DNA of 64,000 nt from Embleya scabrispora (GTDB lineage: Bacteria; Actinomycetota; Actinomycetes; Streptomycetales; Streptomycetaceae). The translations under genes were made by a program, and so were the position numbers. Positions 9,380 to 18,552 of this stretch are shown here, piece after piece. Position 1 is the first letter of the stretch; every line of letters starts with the position of its first letter. The notes beneath the pieces were generated by a model. It was not told the DNA's origin and did not search any database. It saw only the letters and a list, made by a program, of their open reading frames with translations. The stretch lies in NCBI RefSeq assembly GCF_002024165.1, contig NZ_MWQN01000004.1, positions 62,001-126,000 on the forward strand, in the 5' to 3' direction.

Positions 9380-9944
9380 TCAGGTCTTCCACTCGCGGAT
9401 GCGATGTTCGGTGTGTTCGTCGAGTCGGTTCGTCACGTAGTCGAATCGCCCGTGGGGAAGCTCGATGAGGATGTCGACGTGGCGGCTCCGCGCCGATACC
9501 AGCACGGGGTGTCGTGGCAGGGATCGCCCCGCGTCCTGCTGATACGTCACCACGAAGTCGCAGTCGTTCGACACCGGTCCCCGAAGGGGCAGACCGACGT
9601 GCATGCCCCGGTGGATCTCCGGGACGGTGCCACCGGAGGCGTAGCGGCCGTGTCGCCAGTCGAGGACGAGGGAGGTGTTCGGGCGGTCGACGGTGGCCGG
9701 GCGCGGGAAGAGTTGGTCGCAGGTGACCTCCCGGGCGATGGGCAATGGCCCAGCTCCGGCTCGCGTGGTGCCCAGGGTGGACGAAGATCACGTTCCCGCA
9801 CGCGTGACCGGGACCGTAGGCCGACATGAACGCCTTGTAGTCCCGGGGCAGGGTGATGCCGAACTCGGCCTCGACTTCAGCCCGGTCGTCCTCGACGTCG
9901 TGGTTCAGCGTCGGCCTCCCGAGAAGGGCCGCGAATGTGTTCGT
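9380..9944 (-). pseudogene. SUKH (SMI1/KNR4) family protein, frameshifted
   Basis: The N-terminal part resembles a SUKH domain (FAALLGRPTLNHDVEDDRAE, FGITLPRDYKAFMSAYGPGH, then VIFVHPGHH). The frame breaks near 9750 and resumes as LPIAREVTCDQLFPRP and TSLVLDWRHGRY, the usual central SUKH motif region. SUKH proteins are commonly immunity proteins to polymorphic or nuclease toxins. Related SUKH sequences lie at 21.6 kb (remnant) and 22.1 kb (intact). The tail beyond about 9560 is not clearly SUKH. No adjacent toxin gene is visible. Confidence 0.65.
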
Positions 9945-10118
9945 CCTGCGTCCTGCTCCCCCTCCTCGGCCCCGTGATGTCGTCGTCCCGCCCGTTCGGT
10001 GTTCGCCTTGGTTCGGCGACCGCGCCCGCCGAACGGCCCGAGGTGTCGCGGTGTTCGGGATCCGACCGGGCGCACGGCCGCGGTTCGGCATGCGCGGCGT
10101 CGAGGTCGTCGGCACTCG

Positions 10119-10301
10119 CTACCACGAGCGCGACCACGTAGCGGCCCTACAAGGCGATCGACCGACCAGAAGCACGGCGAACTCGCTTATGTGGGCCGCC
10201 AGTTGCGTCATCTCTGCACAGGCGGCGGTGAGATCTTGGATGAATTGGGCGTCGCTCTCCACACCGTCCGGTTCCTGCGGAGCCGTGGCGGTGCCGGTCA
10301 C
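10119..10301 (-). CDS. Small hypothetical protein
   Basis: A possible 60-aa product from a GTG start (TGTATAPQEPDGVESDAQ, then an amphipathic helix FIQDLTAACAEMTQLAAHISEF). The frame remains open upstream (AVGKLPPEADLV), so this could be the tail of a decayed gene. No family recognised; real expression uncertain. Confidence 0.3.
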   Translation of the reverse strand: MTGTATAPQEPDGVESDAQFIQDLTAACAEMTQLAAHISEFAVLLVGRSPCRAATWSRSW

Positions 10302-10469
10302 CAGGTCCGCCTCCGGCGGCAGCTTCCCGACGGCGGCGGTGGTTGGTTCCGGGTCACTGCCCGAACACCCTCGCCGCGTCGGGCCGGCTCTGCCACAACG
10401 TGCCGACCGGTGCTCTCGGTGGCGCCCGTACCCGGTGTCGTCGGAGTGGATTTCCTGTTCCGAAGGGCT

Positions 10470-12065
10470 TCAGGTGTTCGACAGCGAGTTCTCGGCGGCC
10501 TGGGACTTCTCTTCCCGCTCTGGCGGACCGTCGCCGGAGGGCGTGGCGCCGCGGCTCTTGCGCAGGACGACGAGGGCGAGGGCCGCGCTCGTCGCGGTGA
10601 TGATCGCGCCGGCGACGCCGATGATGTTCAGCCCGGTGGTGTAGGCCTGCGCGGCGGCGGCCAACAGATGCTCGGAAGCCTCGGCGGGCAGGTCCCGGGC
10701 GGCGGTGACGGCGTTCTCCATGCCCGCGTTCGCGGCATCGGCGGCGACGGGGGAGGTGTCGGCGGGCAAGTCGAGCGAGTCGCGGTAGACCGCGGTACCG
10801 AGACTGCCGAGTGTGGCGACGCCCAGCGCGTTGCCCAGGTCGCCGCAGATGGAGGAGAGGGCCGCCGCGGAGCCGGCCCGCTCCTGCGGCACCGATCCCA
10901 CGACCAGGGTGGTGCCGAGTGCCCCGAAAGTCCCGACGCCGATGAAGACGGTCACGAACGCGGCCATCAGCAGTGGCAGTCCGCCGACCGGATCGACGAA
11001 GACGAGCATCAGGTAGCCGATCGTGCCGATGAGCAGGCCCACCCCGATGACGGTGCCGATCGGATGCCGTTTGGCGAGGACCGGCGCCAGTTGCGCGGCG
11101 ATGATCGATGCCACGGCCGACGGCACCATCCAAAGCCCCGCCTCCATCGGCGAGAGTCCCTCCACCATCTGGAGGAAGCCGGAGATGAAGAGGTAGCCAC
11201 CGCCGGTGGCCAGCATCGAGACCATCAGGATCGACAGCGCGGCGGTGAACGCGCCGACCTTGAAGAGTTTCAGGTCCAGCAGCGGCTCGGCCAACTTGCT
11301 CTGTCGTGACACGAACAGGGCGCCGACGGCGATACCGACGACGATCGCGGCAATCGGTACGGTCGCGACGCCGTGGCGGGCAAGCTCCTTCAGTCCGTAG
11401 ATGGTCGAAAGGAGCGACGCCAGCGACAGTACGACGCTGAAGAGGTCGACTCCACCGGCGTCGGCATTCTTGTACTCGGGCAGGACGAGGGGCGCGACGA
11501 TCAGCAGCACCACCATGACGGGTACGCCGAGCAGGAACACCGAGCCCCACCAGAAGAACTCCAGCATCACTCCGCCGATCGCCGGGCCCAGGGCTGTACC
11601 GCCCATGAAGCAACCGGCCCATACCGCGATGGCGCGTCCGCGCTGGTACGGGTCGTGGAACATGTTGCCGATGAGGGCCAGGGTCGACGGCATCAGGGTT
11701 GCGGCGGCGACGCCGAGCAACGCGCGGGTGACGATCAAGGCTTCTGTACTGGTTGAGTAGGCAGCCGCGATGGAGGTGATGCCCACGGCGGCGGCGCCGA
11801 TCATCAGCAGCTTCCGGCGGCCGATCCGATCCCCCAACGCGCCCATCGTGATGAGGAAACCGGCGATCAGAAAGCCGTAGATATCCATGATCCACAGCGT
11901 CTGCGTGCCGGTCGGCCGCAAATCCTCGGCGAGATGCGGCAGCGCCAGGTACAGCACGCTCTGATCGAGGGAGATCAGCAGTGTGGGCAGGGCCAGTACC
12001 GCGAGCCCCAGCCATTCCCGAGGCCCGGCTTTTCCGAACGGGGCCTGGAGCGCCATCGATGACAT
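10470..12065 (-). CDS. MFS exporter, DHA2 family (SmvA/QacA-like)
   Basis: A 531-aa membrane protein with 14 predicted segments. Signature pieces are LISLDQSVLYLALPHLAEDL in TM1, GALGDRIGRRKLL in the TM2-3 loop, and LLGVAAATLMPSTLALI in TM4 with GTALGPAIGGVML in TM5. This places it with Qac-type and SmvA-type quaternary-ammonium/antibiotic exporters. The gene is divergent from the large AfsR-like regulator at 12257, a layout that suggests the regulator may control it, but the 190-bp gap shows no obvious operator. The hydrophilic C-terminus (SGDGPPEREEKSQ) is cytoplasmic. Confidence 0.92.
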   Translation of the reverse strand: MSSMALQAPFGKAGPREWLGLAVLALPTLLISLDQSVLYLALPHLAEDLRPTGTQTLWIMDIYGFLIAGFLITMGALGDRIGRRKLLMIGAAAVGITSIAAAYSTSTEALIVTRALLGVAAATLMPSTLALIGNMFHDPYQRGRAIAVWAGCFMGGTALGPAIGGVMLEFFWWGSVFLLGVPVMVVLLIVAPLVLPEYKNADAGGVDLFSVVLSLASLLSTIYGLKELARHGVATVPIAAIVVGIAVGALFVSRQSKLAEPLLDLKLFKVGAFTAALSILMVSMLATGGGYLFISGFLQMVEGLSPMEAGLWMVPSAVASIIAAQLAPVLAKRHPIGTVIGVGLLIGTIGYLMLVFVDPVGGLPLLMAAFVTVFIGVGTFGALGTTLVVGSVPQERAGSAAALSSICGDLGNALGVATLGSLGTAVYRDSLDLPADTSPVAADAANAGMENAVTAARDLPAEASEHLLAAAAQAYTTGLNIIGVAGAIITATSAALALVVLRKSRGATPSGDGPPEREEKSQAAENSLSNT

Positions 12066-12256
12066 CGTTGACCTTCCTTGATCCTGGATCTCCGGTGCTG
12101 GTTGCGCGCCGTGCTTGTGGCGCGCCGTGCTCGATCCGTTGTGATTGCCACACTGCGCTGCGGGGCTCGCGGCGATCTCTCGGTTCTCTCTCGGTCCGCC
12201 GTCGACCCCGCGGTGCCGTAGGGGATGGAGTCGGCTCTCTCGGTTAGCCTGGCCGC

Positions 12257-15200
12257 ATGCGTTTCGGGGTGTTGGGTCCCTTGCGGGTATGGGCTGCCGA
12301 CGGATCGGAGGCCAGGATCCCCGAGCGGAAGGTGCGCGCCCTGCTTGCGTGTCTCCTGGTGCACCGAGGGCAACCGATCTCCCGGGACCGGCTCGTAGAG
12401 GATCTGTGGGGCGTGAAACTCCCGAACAATCCCTCGGGCATGCTCCAGACGAAGGTGTGGCGGTTGCGGCGGTCCTTGGAGGACGCCGAGCCGGGCGGAC
12501 GCTTGCTGGTGCTCTCGCGCCCGCCGGGGTACGAGGTGCGTGTCGGGCCCGACGCGGTGGACGCCGATCGTTTCCGGGAGACTCTCGACCGCGCCCGGGC
12601 GGCCGCCGATCCGCGGGCCCGAGCCGCTCTGCTGACGGACGCGCTGTCCCTGTGGCGCGGTCCCGCGTTCGCCGACTTCATCGACGAGGACTTCGCGCGC
12701 GGCGCGGCGGCCCTGTTGGAAGAGCAGCGGTTGACCGCAGTCGAGGAGCAGGCGGATGTACGCCTCGAGCTCGGCGCGCACGCCCAAGTCGCCGACGAAC
12801 TCAACGACTTGGTGCACGTCCACCCGCTGCGTGAGCGTATGCGCGCCGCGCACATGCGGGCGCTGTATCTCGCCGGCCGCCAGGATGCGGCGCTTCGCAG
12901 CTACAGGGATCTGCGTGCCCGACTGGCCGAGGAGTTGGGAGTGGATCCGAGTCCGGAGCTGGTGGCCCTGCACCAGGCGATCCTCACCCAGGACCCCTCG
13001 CCGGCGACCCTGCGGGCTCCCGTGCCACGGGCTCCCGCTCCCGTTGCACCGGGCCGCCCGCCGAGCGGCGTGCCGGCCGCGCTGAACGCGCTGATCGGCC
13101 GTGACGAGGCAATCGAGAAGCTGCGCCTGCTGCTGGGCGCGCACCGACTGGTGACGCTCACCGGGCCCGGTGGTGTCGGGAAGACACGGCTCGCGCTGGC
13201 GACCGCCGCGCGGCTCGGCGCCATGTTCCCCGGGGGCGTCCACCTCGCGGAGTTCTCCGCGCTCCACCCGACGTCGGCTTCGCAGGGCAGTGGATGGCCG
13301 GCGGTGACCGAGGAGGTCTGCACCGTCCTCGGGGTGCGGGACGACACCGTGCGTACCGGAGACGCGCCACTGTCGCCGGCCACGCGTATCGCTCACGCAC
13401 TGGGCGACCGCCCGGTCCTGCTGATCCTCGACAACTGCGAGCACGTCGCCGCGCCCGTGGCGGAGTTGGCCGAACAGTTGCTGAAGCGGGCCCCCGCTCT
13501 CCGCATCCTGTGCACCAGCCAGGTGCCGCTCGACATCACCGGCGAGTGGCTGGAGGAGGTTCCTCCGCTGCGGCATCCGGCGTCCGCCGCAGGACTCGGC
13601 ACGGCGGATGTGCGCGGGTTCAGCGCGGTGGAGCTGTTCGTGGCGCGTGCCACGGCCGCCGCGCCGGGATTCGTCCTCGACGACGGCACCCTCGATGCGG
13701 TGGTGTCGATCTGCCGGCGCCTGGACGGCCTTCCCCTGGCCCTCGAGATGGCCGCCAGGCGTGTGCGCGCGCTGGGCGTGCGCGAGTTGGCTGCCCGGCT
13801 GGACGACCGCTTCCGCTTGTTGGCGGTCGGTTCGCGGAGCGCTCCGGCACGGCAGCGCACGCTGAGGGCGGTGATCGACTGGAGTTGGGAACTGCTCGGC
13901 GACCGAGAGCAGGCAGTGCTGCGCCGCCTGGCCGTACACGTCGACGGCTGCACCCTCGCCGCGGCCGAGGAGATCTGCACGGGCAACGGGGTGGACCGCG
14001 CGGAGGTTGTCGACCTCCTGGCCCGGCTGGTGGACTGCTCATTGCTGGTCGTGGCGGACGGCGCGGACGCCACGAAGGGCCCCCGCTACCGAATGACCGA
14101 GTCGGTGGCCGCGTATGCCGCGGAACAGCTCGCCGAATCCGGCGAGTCGGCAGACTGCCACCGCGGGTTCCGCGCCTACTACACGGTGCTGGCCGAGCAG
14201 GCCGAGTCGTATCTGCGAGGTGACAGGCAGCGCGAGTGGCTGCGTCTGCTGGATGCCGAACACGCGAACCTGCGCTCCGCGTTGGACGCCGCCGTACGGG
14301 TCGGGGATGCCGAGTGCGCACTTCGCCTCGTGAACGCCATGGCCTGGTACTGGTGCCTGCGGGGGCGCAACACCGAGGCCCGGCGCTGCCTCACGATGGC
14401 TTTGTCGATCGGGGCCGAGGCCCCCGCTGTTCTGGTCGCGCCTGCGACGGCCTGGCTGGGTGGCGTCGGACTGCGGCTCGGTGGCAGCGCGGACCCGGTC
14501 GACGCGTACTCGGCTGCGCTGCGTGCGTACGACGGGATCGACGCTCCTCTGGGGAAGGCGCGCGCCCAGTGGTTCGTGGCGTCCAACATGTACGGCATCG
14601 GTGATCCGGCGCCGAGCCGGAGTCTGGTCGAATCCGCCCTCGTGGCGTTCCGGTCGCTCGGGGACCGCTGGGGCACGGCGGCAGCGCTGGCCGGCCAGGC
14701 GTTCCACGCGAAGCTGCACGGCGATTTCGGGGCGGTGCGCGGCCGCGGCGAGGAAAGCCTGGCACTGTTCCGGGAACTGGGCGACCAGTGGGGGCAGTTG
14801 CAGGCCATGGTGCCGCTGCAGACACTGGCCGAGGTCACGGGCGACTACGACCGCGCCGAGCGGCTGCACCGCGAAGGGCTGCGCATGGCCGAGGAACTGG
14901 AACTGTGGCCCGAGGTGTCCTTCCAACTCTCCGGCCTGGGACGCATGGCCCTGCTCACACGGGACTACCCGCGCGCCCGGGAGTTGCACGAACGGGCCCG
15001 GCGCGTGGCGATCGCGCAGTCCGACACGTTCGGCGAACAGTACGCCGAGATCGGCCTCGGGATGGGCGCACGCCGCGAGGGCGACCTGGACGCCGCCGAA
15101 GCCCACCTGCGGAACGTCTTGGAACTGCACCGCCGGATGGGGTACGAGCCGGGAATGCCCGCCCTCATCCTGGCCGAACTCGGCTTCGTCGCCGAACTGC

Positions 15201-15574
15201 GGGGCGACCCGAGAACCGCACTGGAGATGCAGCTCGCCGGCCTGTCCGCCGCCCGCGCCGCCGGGGACGCACGCTCGGTGGCTCTTGCCCTGGAGGGCTT
15301 GGCCGGCGCTCAGGTCCTGGCAGGCCACGCCGATCAGGCGGCGCGCCTGTTGGGCGCCGCCGCGGCGGCTCGTCGTTCGGTCGGCACGCCGTTGCCGGAG
15401 GGCGAACGGGACGACGTTGCCCGCATCGAGGCGCGGGCTCGCGATATCGTGGGCGATGCGCGGTTCGACGACGCGTACGGCACTAAAGTGTCGTGGGACG
15501 ACGCGTCGAGGGAGGCACTCCTCGCCGACTCGTCCTCGCCCGGCGGGCCCGTCCCCGGGTCCACCGAGGCGTAG
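12257..15574 (+). CDS. AfsR/SARP-type regulator: DNA-binding + BTAD + NB-ARC + TPR
   Basis: An 1105-aa regulator. An OmpR-type winged helix occupies residues 1-95 (MRFGVLGPLRVWAADG, ISRDRLVEDLWG). The bacterial transcriptional activation domain spans about 100-245 (ELGAHAQVADELNDLVHVHPLRE, ELGVDPSPELVALHQAIL). A proline-rich linker follows, then an AP-ATPase with Walker A GPGGVGKT near residue 302, Walker B-like PVLLILDNCEHV and a winged helix containing DWSWELL. Tetratricopeptide-like helices fill the second half. AfsR-class proteins activate secondary-metabolite genes by recruiting RNA polymerase at direct repeats. The only adjacent divergent gene is an MFS exporter. The ATG at 12257 has no clear Shine-Dalgarno. 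Intact and full length for the family. Confidence 0.93.
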   Translation: MRFGVLGPLRVWAADGSEARIPERKVRALLACLLVHRGQPISRDRLVEDLWGVKLPNNPSGMLQTKVWRLRRSLEDAEPGGRLLVLSRPPGYEVRVGPDAVDADRFRETLDRARAAADPRARAALLTDALSLWRGPAFADFIDEDFARGAAALLEEQRLTAVEEQADVRLELGAHAQVADELNDLVHVHPLRERMRAAHMRALYLAGRQDAALRSYRDLRARLAEELGVDPSPELVALHQAILTQDPSPATLRAPVPRAPAPVAPGRPPSGVPAALNALIGRDEAIEKLRLLLGAHRLVTLTGPGGVGKTRLALATAARLGAMFPGGVHLAEFSALHPTSASQGSGWPAVTEEVCTVLGVRDDTVRTGDAPLSPATRIAHALGDRPVLLILDNCEHVAAPVAELAEQLLKRAPALRILCTSQVPLDITGEWLEEVPPLRHPASAAGLGTADVRGFSAVELFVARATAAAPGFVLDDGTLDAVVSICRRLDGLPLALEMAARRVRALGVRELAARLDDRFRLLAVGSRSAPARQRTLRAVIDWSWELLGDREQAVLRRLAVHVDGCTLAAAEEICTGNGVDRAEVVDLLARLVDCSLLVVADGADATKGPRYRMTESVAAYAAEQLAESGESADCHRGFRAYYTVLAEQAESYLRGDRQREWLRLLDAEHANLRSALDAAVRVGDAECALRLVNAMAWYWCLRGRNTEARRCLTMALSIGAEAPAVLVAPATAWLGGVGLRLGGSADPVDAYSAALRAYDGIDAPLGKARAQWFVASNMYGIGDPAPSRSLVESALVAFRSLGDRWGTAAALAGQAFHAKLHGDFGAVRGRGEESLALFRELGDQWGQLQAMVPLQTLAEVTGDYDRAERLHREGLRMAEELELWPEVSFQLSGLGRMALLTRDYPRARELHERARRVAIAQSDTFGEQYAEIGLGMGARREGDLDAAEAHLRNVLELHRRMGYEPGMPALILAELGFVAELRGDPRTALEMQLAGLSAARAAGDARSVALALEGLAGAQVLAGHADQAARLLGAAAAARRSVGTPLPEGERDDVARIEARARDIVGDARFDDAYGTKVSWDDASREALLADSSSPGGPVPGSTEA

Positions 15575-15599
15575 CGGCTGTTGTTGCGCCGGGCCGTCG

Positions 15600-15843
15600 G
15601 CCCGGTGTCACAGACGCCGGCGCAGTGGGTCGGTCGGGGCGTACACGCAGACCGCGGCCCTGGACACGTCCTCCCGCAGGTGTTCGGCCAGGCGCGGTGC
15701 GGCCGCCCGAGCCGCCGGAGTGTGTCGCGGATGCGGGCGGTGGCTCGCCGGCGTGCGCGTTCCGCCTCGTCTCCACGTCGTCGCGAACGTCCGCCGAGGC
15801 CGCCGGCACGGCGCAATTCGTCCACCAGGGATCCGCGTTCACG
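15600..15843 (-). pseudogene. C-terminal remnant of an ATPase-type regulator
   Basis: The bottom strand reads SLVDELRRAGGLGGRSRRR, DEAERARRRATARIRDTLRR and, after a frame change, AAVCVYAPTDP. This matches the conserved C-terminal tail of large actinomycete AAA/LuxR-like ATPase regulators (VDELRRAAGLGGR ... AERARxxVTRxIR ... TGxxCxYxPD). Only the last 80 or so codons are present, opposite in orientation to the TniB remnant that abuts it. Confidence 0.5.
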
Positions 15844-15849
15844 ATCGTC

Positions 15850-16320
15850 CTGCTCGACGCTGCGTAACGGCGCAACCGCCTCGACCCGCGCGCCACCACC
15901 GGTGCGGAGACCGCGGATCTGTTGCAAGACCTCACCGAACGCATCGGCGCGACGTTCGTGTACGCGGGCATCGACGTGGCCGCCACATCGTTGTGCGCGG
16001 GGGTACGCGGGGCGCAACTCGCCGGACGGGCCTCGCTGGTCGAGTGCGGGGCGTTCCCTGCGCGGTCGGGGAAACGCGAACCATTCACGGAGTTGATCGC
16101 CGGCGTGGAAACCGCCCTCGACCTGAACGCACACCAGGCCGGGACACTCCCCCGCCTCGCCGCCTACCTCCACCAACGCACCGCCGGACGATTCGGCGGC
16201 CGCGCCCGCCAGGTCCGCCAAGCCGCGATCGACGACGGCACCGAACGCATCACCGGAACCAGCCTCGACCGGATCCGCATCGACCACCTCGCCGAAACCC
16301 GACACCGCCCCACCACCGGG
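15850..16320 (+). pseudogene. TniB-like transposition AAA ATPase remnant
   Basis: The frame reads IVLLDAA, an in-frame TAA at 15865-15867, then DLLQDLTERIGATFVYAGID, QLAGRASLVECGAF, NAHQAGTLPRLAAYLHQRT and DGTERITGTSLDRIRIDH. These are the post-Walker-B, sensor and lid segments of the TniB-like ATP-binding proteins that accompany TniQ and DDE transposases of Tn7/Tn5053-type elements. The N-terminal Walker A half is missing and the stop codon interrupts the Walker B strand. It suggests a former TniABQ-type transposon. No tniA or tniQ is visible nearby; the 300 bases to 16615 show nothing else. Confidence 0.6.
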
Positions 16321-16615
16321 TTCCCACACACCCGGACGGTAGACCACCCCGGCCCTGCGACCAAGGCAAAACCCTGTGAGCCGGCACAAACACGATCCGG
16401 TCCTTTCGGACGCAGGGCGCTGTGTGAAACACACCCGGACCTTCTCAACCAGCCCGCGACACCCCCAGGTCACAACGGCAGCCGCACACCAACCACCACG
16501 GCGACCCCGGGAGTTGTCGAGGCCGAGGCCGGCGGTACGCCGGCACCGTTTGCCGGGCGCGGCACCAGTGCCCTGCCCGGCTCGGCCGGTGCCGAGGGGT
16601 TTGCGGTGTCGGTCG

Positions 16616-17374
16616 CTACTCCATCCCCTTCTTGCCCGGCGTCCAGAACGGCTTGGTCAGCACCGAACGGCGCGGCCACCCGCGATCGACCACCAGGTGC
16701 TCGCGGATCGACTGCACCGTCTTCGCCTCGCCGGCCACGTACGCGATGCCCGGTTCGGTGGGCAGTTCCAGACCGCGGACGGCGTCGAGCAGCACGGCCG
16801 AGGCCGCCGCCGAGGCCGCGCCGCGCAGGGGCAGCACCAACTCGGCGCCACGGGCGAGCGGCAGCCGGTCCTCGGGCGTTGCGGTCTCCACGGCGCCGTA
16901 CACGGCCGCGTCGGCGGGCAGCGCCGCGAGCATCGCGCCGATCGCCACCGCCGCGGTCTCCTCGCCGGCGAAAACATGGTACGGCGCGTCCGGGCGCAGG
17001 GTGAACTTGCCCTCGGGCTTGCCGAATCGGACCTCCCGGCCCACCGTCAGGTCACGTCCCCAACGCGCCCCCGGACCCTCGCCATGGTCCATGACACACA
17101 GGTCCAGTTCGCCGACCACCGGGTCGTACCACCAGACCGAGTACGTGCGCAGCAGGTCACCGGGTCGTATCCACATCCGCGGCGACAACAGGTCGCCGAC
17201 GTGTACCCGCACCTGTTGCCCCGGCAGTCGGCCGAGCCCGCGGACGGCGTCGCCGCCGATCCGAACCCGGCGCATCCGCGGCGTGATCGCCTCGATCTCG
17301 ATCACGGTGCCGGTGACGAACAGCCGGTCGAGGAACCGGCGACCGACTCCTGTCGATCGTTGGGTCGTACTCAT
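16616..17374 (-). CDS. Siderophore-interacting flavin reductase (SIP family)
   Basis: A 252-aa protein of the SIP/ViuB family, which reduces ferric siderophores in the cytosol with a flavin and NAD(P)H. Visible features are the N-terminal FAD-binding barrel (VTGTVIEIEAITPRMRRVRI), the flavin-contact motif LLRTYSVWWYDP, a central NAD-domain strand AGEETAAVAIGAML, and the C-terminal family signature KPFWTPGKKG. It lies 121 bp downstream of a PadR-family gene on the same strand. That arrangement parallels E. coli yqjI-yqjH, where a metal-responsive PadR protein represses a SIP-type ferric reductase. Probably co-transcribed or co-regulated with it. Confidence 0.93.
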   Translation of the reverse strand: MSTTQRSTGVGRRFLDRLFVTGTVIEIEAITPRMRRVRIGGDAVRGLGRLPGQQVRVHVGDLLSPRMWIRPGDLLRTYSVWWYDPVVGELDLCVMDHGEGPGARWGRDLTVGREVRFGKPEGKFTLRPDAPYHVFAGEETAAVAIGAMLAALPADAAVYGAVETATPEDRLPLARGAELVLPLRGAASAAASAVLLDAVRGLELPTEPGIAYVAGEAKTVQSIREHLVVDRGWPRRSVLTKPFWTPGKKGME

Positions 17375-17495
17375 CAGACGAGCTCCTTGGTCCGTCGAGT
17401 AAGTCGGGTTGATCGAGCGGTCGCGCAGCGTCGAGCGCGTCGAGCAGGCGTGGCCGGGCCGGCGTCCGGGGCGGCTTCCGGTTCGGCTCGGTGAC

Positions 17496-18038
17496 TCAGC
17501 GGTGGTGCTTGCGATCGCGGTCCATCTCCTTGAGCTCCCGGCGGGCGCGCTCCAGCACCGCGCGCACCCGCTCCACGACCGCCGGATCCCCGTGTGCGCG
17601 GACGATCGTCGCCACCGCCGCCTTGATCAGGCGCAGCGCCGGGGCGACGATCTCGGCCGCGTTCGGGTCGCGCAGCATGCCCCATTCGCCGCGCACGGTC
17701 GCGCGGGCCCAGATCGCCTCGACCTCGTCGGCATGTGCGGCGACCTCGGCGCGGCCCGCGTCGGTGATGTGGAAGACCTTGCGCCCACCGTCCGTTTCGC
17801 GCAGCGCGAGTTGCTCGTCCTCGACCTGCTGAAGGGTGGGGTACACCGCGCCGGCGCTGGCCTGGTAGGCGCCGGCGAAGCGGGCCTCCAGGCGCGTCAT
17901 CAGTTCATAGCCGTGACCCGGCTGCTCCGCGATCAGGGCGAGCAGCGCGATGCGCAACTCGCCGGGGGCGAAGAACCGCCCGGTTCCGCCGTCGGCTCTC
18001 CTGCGACTGCCGTGGCCGTGCCCACGTCGTGCGTTCAC
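17496..18038 (-). CDS. PadR-family metal-responsive-type regulator (YqjI-like)
   Basis: A 180-aa protein with a GTG start at 18038 placed just inside the operator palindrome. The N-terminus is His/Arg-rich (ARRGHGHGSRRRADGG), followed by the PadR winged helix (FAPGELRIALLALIAEQPGH, GYELMTRLEARF, SAGAVYPTLQQVEDEQL, DGGRKVFHITDAG) and a helical dimerisation tail. E. coli YqjI has a similar, longer His/Cys-rich extension that binds nickel and regulates the ferric reductase gene yqjH. Here the next gene is a SIP-type reductase, so a role in metal-controlled iron metabolism is a reasonable inference. The shorter extension may bind metal differently or not at all. Confidence 0.88.
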   Translation of the reverse strand: MNARRGHGHGSRRRADGGTGRFFAPGELRIALLALIAEQPGHGYELMTRLEARFAGAYQASAGAVYPTLQQVEDEQLALRETDGGRKVFHITDAGRAEVAAHADEVEAIWARATVRGEWGMLRDPNAAEIVAPALRLIKAAVATIVRAHGDPAVVERVRAVLERARRELKEMDRDRKHHR

Positions 18039-18041
18039 TCT

Positions 18042-18071
18042 CGGAAGATATGTCGTACGACATATCTTCCG
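18042..18071. promoter_or_regulatory. Perfect 30-bp palindrome, PadR operator
   Basis: The half-site CGGAAGATATGTCGT is followed directly by its exact reverse complement. The core ATGTCGTACGACAT resembles known PadR-family operators. It begins 4 bp upstream of the padR GTG and so overlaps its promoter. It is locally AT-rich in a 70 percent GC background, consistent with an operator. Confidence 0.9.
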
Positions 18072-18109
18072 CAAGTTCCCTTCGGTTCGAGTCGAACCCC
18101 GTCGAAGCC

Positions 18110-18530
18110 CGAACAGGGCCGGCCGATAACGGCGTTGCCGCCTTCGCCCCCCGGTGGCCCGGGGGGCGAACGGCGAACGCGGTGTCGTCGACCTGGTCCA
18201 GGACGAGAAGCCACCCGTGGTGGTCGGCAAGCCGGCGAATCGCGCGCTCGGCCTGCAACTCGGCGGGCAGTCCGACGAGTCCGGGTTGCAGGGCGCGTGC
18301 CGGCACGGCCAGTCCCGCGTCGATCGCTGTCGTGCCGTCGGCGCTGCCTCCCATCGCAGTGTTTCGGGTCGTCCTCCGGCCCGGTGGGTGGCGCGCGCGG
18401 GACTTGCCGACCCCACCCGGTCCGTGCACCGCGTGCACGACGACCTCGCGGGATCGGGCGAACTCCGTCTCCCCCAACGCGGCAAGTTCACGGTCGCGGT
18501 CGACGCCCACCGTCGAACAGAGCGTGGCGG
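18110..18530 (-). pseudogene. NB-ARC/TPR ATPase remnant
   Basis: Bottom-strand pieces read GVDRDRELAALGE and VVVHAVHGPGGVGKSR (Walker A). After a gap and frame changes come RALQPGLVGLPAELQAERAI and HGWLLVLDQVDD (Walker B). This is the order seen in NB-ARC domains of actinomycete tetratricopeptide ATPases. Segments between the motifs are missing or frameshifted and no downstream TPR region survives. Confidence 0.6.
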
Positions 18531-18552
18531 CTCCCGACTCCGGAAGCACTCC

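Noticed and set aside
10354-12153. A 599-codon bottom-strand frame over the MFS exporter
   Set aside because: Out-of-frame shadow; the DHA2 exporter motifs lie in the other frame.
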